64,000 nt of DNA, from positions 85,373 to 149,372 of the forward strand of contig URDY01000007.1 in the NCBI GenBank assembly GCA_900546665.1. Reading direction: 5' to 3'. Made by a program: the position numbers and the translations under genes. Below, piece by piece: positions 24,778 to 32,935 of this stretch (positions are counted from its first letter, which is position 1; each line of letters begins with the position of its first letter). This DNA comes from an uncultured Paraprevotella sp. GTDB lineage: Bacteria > Bacteroidota > Bacteroidia > Bacteroidales > Bacteroidaceae. The notes beneath the pieces were generated by a model, which saw nothing but the letters and a program-made list of their open reading frames with translations, made no database searches and was not told where the DNA came from.

Positions 24778-25932
24778 TTATTGATTGGTTGATGCGTATT
24801 TCTTACAGAATAATCCAGTAGATACAAGACCTAATGCAACAAATAAGATTCCTACCAGAGCTGGATATTCATAAGTAAGTCCGGCACGAATCGGAAGTCC
24901 TCCGCAGTATGCTCCAACAGCATTGCCCAGATTGAAAGCAATTTGCACCATGGCTGCTCCCATCAGTTCGCCGCCTTTAGAATAACGGATAAATAGAAGT
25001 TGCTGGGGAGACGATACGCCAAAAAGGCAAGCCGTACATACACACATGGCTAATACTGCTATGATGGCATGATGAGATGCCATGAATACAGTAAGGAGTC
25101 CGGCGAGCATGAGTATTTGAATACCAAAGATTGTTCGTCCGGGTGTATATTTATCTGAAAGTTTACCGCCAAGCAGATTGCCTATACACATGCTTCCACC
25201 TGCTAAAATCATAAGCATGGTGATTTCTGATGTAGCGAATCCGGCAACATGGTTCATAAGCGGACTGATATAGCTGTACCAGCAGAAAATTCCTCCATTA
25301 CCCAATGTGGTAGTAGCGGCAATAAGCCATGGAGCCGGATGTTTCAAAAAGCGGAATTGTCCTTTGAACCCTGTATCCGGCAATGGTTCCATTCGTGGTA
25401 TCCAACGGTATAGAAAATAAAAGGTGAAAAGTCCCCAAAAACTGTTGAAAACAAATACACCTCTCCATGATATGATATCACTTAGCCAGGTTCCTACAGG
25501 AATGCCTATCAAATTAGCCACTGTCATACCTGAACACATAATGGCTATAGCTGATGAACTTTTGCCGCGTGGGGCCAGTCGGTCAGCCACAATTGACCCT
25601 ACGCCGAAATAAGCACCATGAGGCAGTCCGGAGATGAATCTGCATAGGATAGCCTGGGTAAGAGATGCTGAAAACGACATCAATAGATTACCTGTAAAGT
25701 AAATCAGCATAAGGGCTAGCAAAATCTGGTGTAGCGGACGTTTGCGGGCTATTAAAATGACCAGTGGTGCTCCGAAACAGACTCCAATAGCATAAGCGGA
25801 AATCAGAAAACCGGCTTGTGGAATATTACATTGCAGGGTTTGTGCTGTATATGGTAATATACTCATCATGACAAATTCGGACATGCCGAGTCCGAATGTA
25901 CCAAAGGCTAACGCCGTAAGACTTTTTTTCAT
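24778..25932 (-). CDS. MFS transporter, AraJ/sugar-efflux type
   Basis: The 384-residue membrane protein has about 12 hydrophobic segments and the motif-A-like string GVCFGAPLVILIARKRPLHQ after helix 2, plus GLPHGAYFGVGSIVADRLAPRGKSSSAIAIMCSGMTVANLIGIPVGTWL. These fit the drug:H+ antiporter AraJ/YdhP subgroup. Substrate unknown. It is the last gene of a minus-strand run, 36 bases after the amidase. Confidence 0.88.
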   Translation of the reverse strand: MKKSLTALAFGTFGLGMSEFVMMSILPYTAQTLQCNIPQAGFLISAYAIGVCFGAPLVILIARKRPLHQILLALMLIYFTGNLLMSFSASLTQAILCRFISGLPHGAYFGVGSIVADRLAPRGKSSSAIAIMCSGMTVANLIGIPVGTWLSDIISWRGVFVFNSFWGLFTFYFLYRWIPRMEPLPDTGFKGQFRFLKHPAPWLIAATTTLGNGGIFCWYSYISPLMNHVAGFATSEITMLMILAGGSMCIGNLLGGKLSDKYTPGRTIFGIQILMLAGLLTVFMASHHAIIAVLAMCVCTACLFGVSSPQQLLFIRYSKGGELMGAAMVQIAFNLGNAVGAYCGGLPIRAGLTYEYPALVGILFVALGLVSTGLFCKKYASTNQ

Positions 25933-25968
25933 ATTGTGGATTTTATTAAATGCCAGGGAGAGATCTTG

Positions 25969-26622
25969 TTAGTGTGAGATTTCTGTGTAATATTGTTGAA
26001 AGGCATTATACAGGCATCTGGCCAGTTCTTTTTGTCCCTTCTTGGATTTGAGATAATTTTCTTCTTCTTTATTGGATATGAAGCCTATTTCTGTCAGTAT
26101 GCTGGGCATTCTGGTTTTTCTCAAAACAGCGAAATTGGCAGTTTTTACCCCTCTGTTTTTTCTGCCGGCTTCATAGGTGTATTGGATTTGTATGAGTCTG
26201 GCCAGACGTTCGCTCCTGCTCCCTCGGGCTGATGGATGAATAAATGTTTCAGTGCCTTCAGCCCAACCTCGGGCTGAATTGGCATGGATGGACATAAAAA
26301 GATCCGCATTGAAAAAGTTGGCCATACCGGCTCTATCGTCCAGTGAAACATATTCATCGTCAGTACGGGTCATGATAACTTCTACATTTTTACAGTTTTT
26401 TCTGATCAGTTTACTGAATCGTCGGGCTGTTTGTATGGTCAAGTCTTTTTCGTGGGATTTTCTGCCGGACGCTCCCAGGTCTCTTCCACCGTGGCCGGCA
26501 TCAATGACCAGAACGAAAGGAGGTCTGTTTGCATGACGAGACGTTCGGCAACTCGTCGTAACCAAAGTGAGCAGGCATAATGTCAGAAAGGTAAGAACCT
26601 GCCAGATGTTATAAGATTTCAT
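25969..26622 (-). CDS. N-acetylmuramoyl-L-alanine amidase (Amidase_3), lipoprotein
   Basis: The 217-residue protein begins with a lipoprotein signal (LTFLTLCLLTLVTTSC). Its Amidase_3 domain shows VLVIDAGHGGRDLGASG, SHEKDLTIQTARRF, VSLDDRAGMAN, LFMSIHANSA and LTEIGFISNKEEE, which supply the zinc ligands and the catalytic Glu. It cleaves the amide between muramic acid and the stem peptide of peptidoglycan. It lies 18 bases after the zinc-hook protein gene in the same operon. Confidence 0.92.
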   Translation of the reverse strand: MKSYNIWQVLTFLTLCLLTLVTTSCRTSRHANRPPFVLVIDAGHGGRDLGASGRKSHEKDLTIQTARRFSKLIRKNCKNVEVIMTRTDDEYVSLDDRAGMANFFNADLFMSIHANSARGWAEGTETFIHPSARGSRSERLARLIQIQYTYEAGRKNRGVKTANFAVLRKTRMPSILTEIGFISNKEEENYLKSKKGQKELARCLYNAFQQYYTEISH

Positions 26623-26640
26623 CTTGTCGTATATTCTTTA

Positions 26641-29439
26641 TTATAAAGGCATTGTGAGCTGTTCCTGACTGGCAGCCAGTTTCTGTATGCCGTCTTCATG
26701 GGCATTGAGGCGTGCGCGCAGTTCAGCAATTTGTGTCTGTATAATGGACTCTTCGTGTTCCATTCTTGCAATTTCTGAATTGAGGGTGGCTGTTCGGTTT
26801 TCTCTTTCCGAATCAATAGTGCCACCACTGGCTTGATGCGCAGCTAAAATCATGCTTGCATCTTCAGTGCGTGCTTCTGCCAACATTTTTTTCAGAGTTA
26901 TTTCCCGTATTGATTGTCTGACAGAATTCCAATCGGTAGAACTTTTGAAGGTTTGTTCTATTTCTGCATATTGTATGGGAGAATGTTGTGAATTGTATTT
27001 CCTGATCCATAGATCCAGTTCGGAATGTTCCTCGGCGCTTTGGGCTTCCAGTATTTTGTTGCAGTCGTCAATATGTTGCAGATAGCCTTTTTGGAATAAA
27101 TATTCTCCATACAGTTCTTTATTGTGGTTATGAGCTTCAATTCGTGCCTGGTCTGCTTCCTGAATTAGAGCAAACAGAGTCATGCAGTAAGCTTTGACGT
27201 CACCTTCAGGAAAATTTTTGATGATTTGTTCCTGTTCCAGTTTAAGAACTTCCTGTAACCTTTCCAGTTCTTTTTTCAGATATTCCTTTTGTTTTTCTAC
27301 AAATGAAGTCTGTGATTTGACCAATTCGGTAGCCATACGTTGTTTGATACAAGCTTCCCGGTAAGTAGCAGTTTCTGTTTTGAGTTGTGCATATTTATCC
27401 ATTTGTTGCTGGATATAGATATACAGGTTTTCCGGACTGTCTTTCCATGTCTTATACCAATTGCTGAGGTTTATTGTATGGTCTATTTCTTCATAAAGTG
27501 TACTATAAGAGCTGTTTGTACGACTCATGGACTGCTGAAGCTGTTCCACGTGATGAGCGAGAACCTGACATGCAGTGTTTGTTTCGTTGAGTCGTATGAT
27601 AAGGTTGTTTTTTTCCTGTTCTTTTTCGGTCAGCTTTTCATTGAGGGCATTGATATTGGACTGGTGATAATTGAAGGTGTCCAATTCTTTTTGGGCGTTT
27701 TCTGCATCCAGACCGGTTTTTTCGATAAGCTGTTGCAGCATACTTCTGCGTGCTTCCAGATTAGTACTTGGTGAGCATTCGTTGAATGACCGGTCCAAAG
27801 GGATAAATGCGCTCCAGTTGGCTACGTTACTTTGTTGGATTTTCTTATAGATAATCAGAGCCTGATAAGAAACCTCAAGTTTGCCTTCTTCTATAGCTTG
27901 CTCTCGTTTAAGTTCAGCCAGTTTCTTTTCTGTGAGTTTCAGTTCATTGGCGGCTTGTTCATATTCGGTTTTCATTTCCCCGATCAATTTACTTTGTTCC
28001 AAAATGGTATCGGAATGATAGGGGTGATGTGTAGCGCCGCATACACAGCAGTTGCAGCCCTCTTGCAAGTCCTTGCGCAATTGCATGACATCCTGACTCT
28101 TGCTGAGTGTATAGGCGTATTTAAGTTCTTCGCACTGTTTTCTCATGGCCGATACTTCTATTTCCAGTTTGGAAATATCGGTCTGAAGCGTTTCATTGTG
28201 CATTTGCATTCTGGTAATTTCCAGACTTTTTTCGTCGATAAGTATGTAGCCTTTTGATATTTGTTCCCACAACTGGTTGGCATTATAGAGTTGTTCCATT
28301 TTGCTTTTCAGCGTCATGGCACGTTGTTGCAGGGTATAACTGTTCATACCTACAATGCTCTTTTGATGTACTTGCAACTCGCTTTGTAGGGTTTTTATGT
28401 GGGCATCAGCATCTTTTGATGCCATAAACAGTTTGTTTAGTTTTTCGTTTTCTTCATTCTGTTTTTTCAGACTTGTTTCAAGCTGTTGTTGCAATTCTTC
28501 TTTTCGTTTCTTCAGTGAAAACAGAAATTTAAGTTTGGCTAATATGGTTTCGCCGCTTTCGATCATTTTTTGCAATGAATTCATGTTTTGCAAGGCCTGT
28601 TGCTTTTCAGCATATACGGCTTCCGTTTTTTTCTGTTCGTTTTCAGCTTCAAGAACTGCTTGCTTGAGTGGATTGAGAGTCAGCAACGTTTGTTCCAATT
28701 GCTCTTTCAATTCTTTTATTCTTGCATTATATTCGTATATATTAGCCTGTAAATGATAACCGTCTGCTATGAGATTTTGGGCGTTGACAGCTTGGCTCAC
28801 GGCTTCGGTGTATTCTTTTTCCTTTTGTTCAACCGTTTTGAGAGAATTCGTATAGACTGATTCCTGGTTCGTTGTATTATGAAGCTGTTTTTTGCTGCTT
28901 TCTCTTTGTTCACTCCAAGCCTTTTCTATGACTTTAATTCTTTCATAATTACCCAAAACGGCTTCGAATGCCTCAAACTGTTCAAGTGATCTTATTTCGG
29001 TCAGATAGGCATTGTATTTTTTATTTATTTCAAGGTATGCAGCTTTTTGCTTATTGAGGTTGTTTAGAAGAATTTCAAATTGATAAATCCACTTTTTCTC
29101 TTCTTGTAGATCTTCTATTGTCTGTATGATATTGTTTAATTTGGTCTGCAGAAGTCGGATGCGTTCCTGAATCTTAAGTTGTTCGTTTTCATCCAAAATA
29201 TGTTCGCCTACTTTTTGTCGTTTGGCTTCCAAATAAGCCCAATGACGAAACAGTTTACGCAAAACATCCGGTATTTCAGTACCGTATTGCTCTGAAAACC
29301 ATTGTTGTGCCGCCTCTTCCGGAGTCAGATCGTTGCGTGTCGGATTATTGACTCCATTTGATTCATTTTGAATGGTTTGAGGTTCTTTTTCCATCATTTT
29401 CGGAGTCTCTTTATGTGTATTTCTTTGGAAAAGTTTCAT
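26641..29439 (-). CDS. 932-residue zinc-hook coiled-coil protein without an ATPase domain
   Basis: Residues ~95-450 and ~480-900 are almost unbroken coiled coil (Glu, Lys, Gln and Leu heptads). At the centre, about residues 460-476, is GCNCCVCGATHHPYHSD, a CxxC zinc hook like that of SbcC/Rad50 (CPxCGxxxHP). Unlike SbcC (over 1000 residues) there is no Walker A in the ~95-residue N-terminal part and no LSGG or Walker B in the C-terminal end. The gene is not truncated: it has its own promoter and a normal start facing hisS. The product is probably a dimeric, hook-linked structural or SbcC-derived protein. It leads an operon with the amidase and MFS genes. Confidence 0.75.
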   Translation of the reverse strand: MKLFQRNTHKETPKMMEKEPQTIQNESNGVNNPTRNDLTPEEAAQQWFSEQYGTEIPDVLRKLFRHWAYLEAKRQKVGEHILDENEQLKIQERIRLLQTKLNNIIQTIEDLQEEKKWIYQFEILLNNLNKQKAAYLEINKKYNAYLTEIRSLEQFEAFEAVLGNYERIKVIEKAWSEQRESSKKQLHNTTNQESVYTNSLKTVEQKEKEYTEAVSQAVNAQNLIADGYHLQANIYEYNARIKELKEQLEQTLLTLNPLKQAVLEAENEQKKTEAVYAEKQQALQNMNSLQKMIESGETILAKLKFLFSLKKRKEELQQQLETSLKKQNEENEKLNKLFMASKDADAHIKTLQSELQVHQKSIVGMNSYTLQQRAMTLKSKMEQLYNANQLWEQISKGYILIDEKSLEITRMQMHNETLQTDISKLEIEVSAMRKQCEELKYAYTLSKSQDVMQLRKDLQEGCNCCVCGATHHPYHSDTILEQSKLIGEMKTEYEQAANELKLTEKKLAELKREQAIEEGKLEVSYQALIIYKKIQQSNVANWSAFIPLDRSFNECSPSTNLEARRSMLQQLIEKTGLDAENAQKELDTFNYHQSNINALNEKLTEKEQEKNNLIIRLNETNTACQVLAHHVEQLQQSMSRTNSSYSTLYEEIDHTINLSNWYKTWKDSPENLYIYIQQQMDKYAQLKTETATYREACIKQRMATELVKSQTSFVEKQKEYLKKELERLQEVLKLEQEQIIKNFPEGDVKAYCMTLFALIQEADQARIEAHNHNKELYGEYLFQKGYLQHIDDCNKILEAQSAEEHSELDLWIRKYNSQHSPIQYAEIEQTFKSSTDWNSVRQSIREITLKKMLAEARTEDASMILAAHQASGGTIDSERENRTATLNSEIARMEHEESIIQTQIAELRARLNAHEDGIQKLAASQEQLTMPL

Positions 29440-29465
29440 ACGACAGTTTCTTCATGTTAAGCGTG

Positions 29466-29473
29466 CAAATTTA
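29466..29473 (-). promoter_or_regulatory. -7 promoter box of the zinc-hook gene operon
   Basis: The reverse strand reads TAAATTTG, 26 bases before the start codon at 29439. Confidence 0.5.
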
Positions 29474-29546
29474 AGAATAAAAAATGTTTTGTGCTAGAAA
29501 CAGGTATTATAAATGAAAATAAAATCGTAGAATGAAAAAAAAATAG

Positions 29547-29554
29547 TAAATTTG
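29547..29554 (+). promoter_or_regulatory. -7 promoter box for hisS
   Basis: TAAATTTG matches TAnnTTTG and lies 28 bases before the hisS start. Confidence 0.55.
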
Positions 29555-29582
29555 CCGTAGAATCATTAAATTTAGTGAAAAA

Positions 29583-30947
29583 ATGGCAACAAAACCAGGT
29601 ATTCCAAAAGGAACCCGAGACTTTTCTCCTGTAGAGATGGCGAAAAGAAATTATATTTTCGATACAATACGCAGTGTTTATGCCCTTTATGGTTTTCAGC
29701 AGATCGAGACACCTGCAATGGAAAATCTTTCTACATTGATGGGGAAATATGGCGAAGAGGGAGATAAATTGTTATTTAAAATATTAAATTCCGGTAATTT
29801 TCTTGCTGGTATTCAAAAAGATGAAATAGAAGAAAGCAACACAAATAAACTGGCTTCCCGTTTGTGTGAAAAAGGGTTGAGATATGATCTGACTGTTCCT
29901 TTTGCCCGCTATGTTGTACAGCATAGAGATGAACTGACTTTGCCTTTCAAGCGTTACCAGATTCAGCCCGTGTGGCGTGCGGATCGTCCCCAAAAAGGAC
30001 GGTATAGAGAGTTTTATCAGTGTGATGCCGATGTGGTAGGCAGTGATTCTTTGCTTAATGAAGTGGAACTTATGCAGATTGTGGATACTGTTTTCTCCAA
30101 ATTCGGTATCAGAGTCTGTATCAAGCTAAATAATCGTAAGATTTTGAGTGGTATTGCAGAGATTATCGGTGAAGCTGACAAGATTGTAGATATTACAGTG
30201 GCTATTGATAAACTTGATAAAATAGGACTTGATAATGTCAATGCGGAACTTGCAGCTTGCGGTATCAGTCAGGAAGCCATAGAAAAATTACAACCTATTA
30301 TCCTTTTGAAGGGTACAAATGCTGAGAAACTGAAGACCATGTCTGACTTGTTGGCTACAAGTGAGACAGGATTAAAGGGGGTAGAGGAATGTGAATTTGT
30401 ACTTAATTCACTGAAGACTGTCGGTTTGAAGAATCAGATAGAACTCGATTTGACCTTGGCACGTGGCTTGAATTATTATACGGGGTGTATTTTTGAGGTA
30501 AAGGCACTTGATGTTGAAATCGGCAGTATTACAGGTGGAGGCCGTTATGATAATCTGACAGGAATTTTCGGATTGCCGGGATTAAGCGGTGTAGGTATTT
30601 CTTTTGGTGCAGACCGTATCTTTGATGTGCTGAACCAGTTGGATCTGTATCCTCAGGAAACGATTACTGGTACAGAATTGCTGTTTGTCAATTTCGGTCA
30701 GAAAGAAGTATCGTACAGTCTGCCCATTATTGCAAAGGTGCGTGAGGCTGGTGTACGTTGTGAAATCTATCCGGACAGTGTGAAGATGAAAAAGCAGATG
30801 AGTTATGCCAACGCAAAACAAATACCGTTTGTTGCAATTGTAGGAGAGAACGAGATGCAGGAGGGGAAAGTAACGCTCAAGAATATGACAACCGGTGAAC
30901 AGTCTTTAGTTACTCCTGAAGATCTGATAATTACCGTTAAAGCTTGA
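29583..30947 (+). CDS. hisS: histidine--tRNA ligase
   Basis: The 454-residue class II synthetase begins [22 protein letters not shown]. It has motif 2 ([32 protein letters not shown]), the histidine-A strings [14 protein letters not shown] and [14 protein letters not shown], motif 3 ([15 protein letters not shown]), and a C-terminal anticodon-binding domain. It charges tRNA-His with histidine. The length is typical of Bacteroidetes HisRS. It is divergent from the zinc-hook gene and ends at a terminator that overlaps the next promoter. Confidence 0.97.
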   Translation: MATKPGIPKGTRDFSPVEMAKRNYIFDTIRSVYALYGFQQIETPAMENLSTLMGKYGEEGDKLLFKILNSGNFLAGIQKDEIEESNTNKLASRLCEKGLRYDLTVPFARYVVQHRDELTLPFKRYQIQPVWRADRPQKGRYREFYQCDADVVGSDSLLNEVELMQIVDTVFSKFGIRVCIKLNNRKILSGIAEIIGEADKIVDITVAIDKLDKIGLDNVNAELAACGISQEAIEKLQPIILLKGTNAEKLKTMSDLLATSETGLKGVEECEFVLNSLKTVGLKNQIELDLTLARGLNYYTGCIFEVKALDVEIGSITGGGRYDNLTGIFGLPGLSGVGISFGADRIFDVLNQLDLYPQETITGTELLFVNFGQKEVSYSLPIIAKVREAGVRCEIYPDSVKMKKQMSYANAKQIPFVAIVGENEMQEGKVTLKNMTTGEQSLVTPEDLIITVKA

Positions 30948-30970
30948 TAATCTGTTTTCCAAAAAATAAA

Positions 30971-31012
30971 AATGCCGTTATCTTTGTTCTGAATGAAGAT
31001 AACGGCGTTTAT
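30971..31012 (+). terminator. terminator after hisS, with an embedded -7 box
   Basis: AATGCCGTTATCTT (30971-30984) pairs with AAGATAACGGCGTT (30996-31009), followed by TATT. The left arm contains TATCTTTG (30979-30986), a candidate -7 box for the next gene. Confidence 0.75.
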
Positions 31013-31013
31013 T

Positions 31014-31475
31014 ATGAAAAGATTATTGCAGTTTTTTTTAAGTTTGTTTGGTATCAGCTTATTGGCTGGATATACATTGTCGGGTGTGAAAGCTCAGGAA
31101 GTTTTTGATCCAATGGCTTTCAGAATAGATGTGACTCACATGATTCCTCAGGCATATCCTTCTCGTACTTTGAGTTATGGCTATTTCCTGAAGGTACATC
31201 ATGATTCTGTGCAGGTCAGCTTGCCGTATATGGGGCGTGTTTATCAGCCTGAGATGAATGACGAAGGTTTGCAGTTCGATTTGCCTTATGAACACTTTAA
31301 GATTGAAAATGGACGCAAGGAGTCGAAGCAGGTCTGTTTTACCGTGAAGAAAAGCTTTATTCAATATCGTTTTCAGATTACAGTCTGGCCCAACGGCCGT
31401 GCTGACATATTTCTTTCACCAAGTAATGCTCAAGCCGTATCTTATGACGGAGACTTGACCGGAACAGGAAAATAA
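31014..31475 (+). CDS. DUF4251 family secreted protein
   Basis: From the ATG at 31014 the 153-residue product has a signal peptide (MKRLLQFFLSLFGISLLAGYTLSGVKAQ) and a mature domain with RIDVTHMIPQAYPSRTLSYGYFLKV, VSLPYMGRVYQP and the C-terminal FLSPSNAQAVSYDG, which match the Bacteroidetes DUF4251 family. It is probably periplasmic or envelope-located; no function is known. The start at 30993 would lie inside the hisS terminator hairpin, so 31014 is preferred. Confidence 0.82.
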   Translation: MKRLLQFFLSLFGISLLAGYTLSGVKAQEVFDPMAFRIDVTHMIPQAYPSRTLSYGYFLKVHHDSVQVSLPYMGRVYQPEMNDEGLQFDLPYEHFKIENGRKESKQVCFTVKKSFIQYRFQITVWPNGRADIFLSPSNAQAVSYDGDLTGTGK

Positions 31476-31496
31476 AGGCATGTAGGAGACAGAAGG

Positions 31497-32768
31497 TTAT
31501 TCATTGATGGTGACAGACAATTTGTCTATTCTGGCACCATCCATGTCTATGACTTCAAAATTGAATTTATGCCATTGCAGTTGTTCGCCGCATGAAGGGA
31601 TATGTTGAAGCTTTTCCAACAATAAGCCTGCTACGGTCGTATATTCGACATCTTTATACAAATCTTCAGACTTGAAGAAACAAAGAAAGTCATAAAATGG
31701 GCATTGTCCGTCAACAAGCCATTCTTCTTTTTCATTCCTTTTGATAATATCCGGATTTTCAGTTCCTTCTTCCACATATCCGACTAGACCGTCAAGAATG
31801 TCTTTCAATGTGACTATGCCCTGACATGTGCCGAATTCATCGCAAACCATGGCTCTGGTGAATTTTTCTTTTTTCATGAGTTCCAAAACCTTGTATACAG
31901 GCATGTTTTCATGTATAAACTTGACATCATGGAGAATGTCTTTTATTTTAAAATCAGGACGGTTGATTTGTAATATCAGATCCTTAAGATAGATGATGCC
32001 CTGTATCTCGTCCGGATTGCCTTCTGCTACGGGGTAAACGTTATAGATATGACTTTCCAGTGTATGACGGATTTCGTCACTGGACATGTTCAGATCCATC
32101 CATACCAAATCGTTTTTATGGGTCATAATGGAACTGACTTTCAAATCGCCCATTAAGAATACCCGTTGTACGATATCTTGTTCTACGGGTTGAACTTCTC
32201 CTTCTTCGCGGCCTTCCTGTATCATGGATTTGATTTCTTCTTCTGTCACTTTGTTGCCGGTTGATTTTATTCCCAAAAGATTGAATATGACAGAAGTACT
32301 CTTAGCGAGTAACCACACAAACGGTGAAGCTATTTTAGAGAGTGCGTTCATGGGGCGTGCCACGAAAAGAGACATCTTGGTAGCAGCACTCAAACCTATG
32401 CGTTTGGGGACAAGCTCACCAAATATAATGGAAAGATAGGTTACTGCAAAAACAATAATAGTCTGAGCTAAAGTTTCACTGTAACGTGTGGAAACACCCC
32501 AGTCTTCGAGGATGTCACCAAGGCTTACACCGAGTGTTTTGCCTGAATATATACCAGTTAGAATACCGATCAGAGTGATGCCTATTTGAATTGTTGAAAG
32601 AAAACGATCAGGCTCGTTAGCTAATTTAATGGCAGTCTGGGCTGCTTTGTTACCTTTTCGTGCTTCATTGTTGAGGCTGGATTTTCTGGCAGAGATGACT
32701 GCTATTTCCGACATGGCAAAAATGCCATTAAGTAAAATAAGAATTAAAATGATAATAATTTCGTTCAT
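31497..32768 (-). CDS. CNNM/CorC (hemolysin C) family membrane protein
   Basis: The 423-residue protein has an N-terminal CNNM (DUF21) domain with three to four membrane helices (about residues 1-180). Two CBS domains follow (around 205-330; IMTHKNDLVWMDLNMSSDEIR, VYKVLELMKKEKFTRAMVCDEFGTCQGIVTLKDILDGLVG), then a C-terminal CorC/HlyC domain (about 345-420). Family members are linked to magnesium or cobalt efflux rather than true haemolysis. It stands alone and is tail-to-tail with the DUF4251 gene, 21 bases apart. Confidence 0.9.
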   Translation of the reverse strand: MNEIIIILILILLNGIFAMSEIAVISARKSSLNNEARKGNKAAQTAIKLANEPDRFLSTIQIGITLIGILTGIYSGKTLGVSLGDILEDWGVSTRYSETLAQTIIVFAVTYLSIIFGELVPKRIGLSAATKMSLFVARPMNALSKIASPFVWLLAKSTSVIFNLLGIKSTGNKVTEEEIKSMIQEGREEGEVQPVEQDIVQRVFLMGDLKVSSIMTHKNDLVWMDLNMSSDEIRHTLESHIYNVYPVAEGNPDEIQGIIYLKDLILQINRPDFKIKDILHDVKFIHENMPVYKVLELMKKEKFTRAMVCDEFGTCQGIVTLKDILDGLVGYVEEGTENPDIIKRNEKEEWLVDGQCPFYDFLCFFKSEDLYKDVEYTTVAGLLLEKLQHIPSCGEQLQWHKFNFEVIDMDGARIDKLSVTINE

Positions 32769-32794
32769 GTAGTTTTATCGTGAATATTTTTCGC

Positions 32795-32802
32795 AAATAT
32801 AC
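32795..32802 (-). promoter_or_regulatory. -7 promoter box of the CNNM/CorC gene
   Basis: The reverse strand reads TATATTTG, 26 bases before the start codon. Confidence 0.5.
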
Positions 32803-32935
32803 TTAACTTGCAATGATGGTGAAAAAATATACTGTTAACAAAAGTATATAAAGTAAAAACAACACTAAAAATAATAGTGGAAATTAAACATTAAAAGATT
32901 ATATCCATCCAAAAAATGACCTTAAACTAAGCTAT

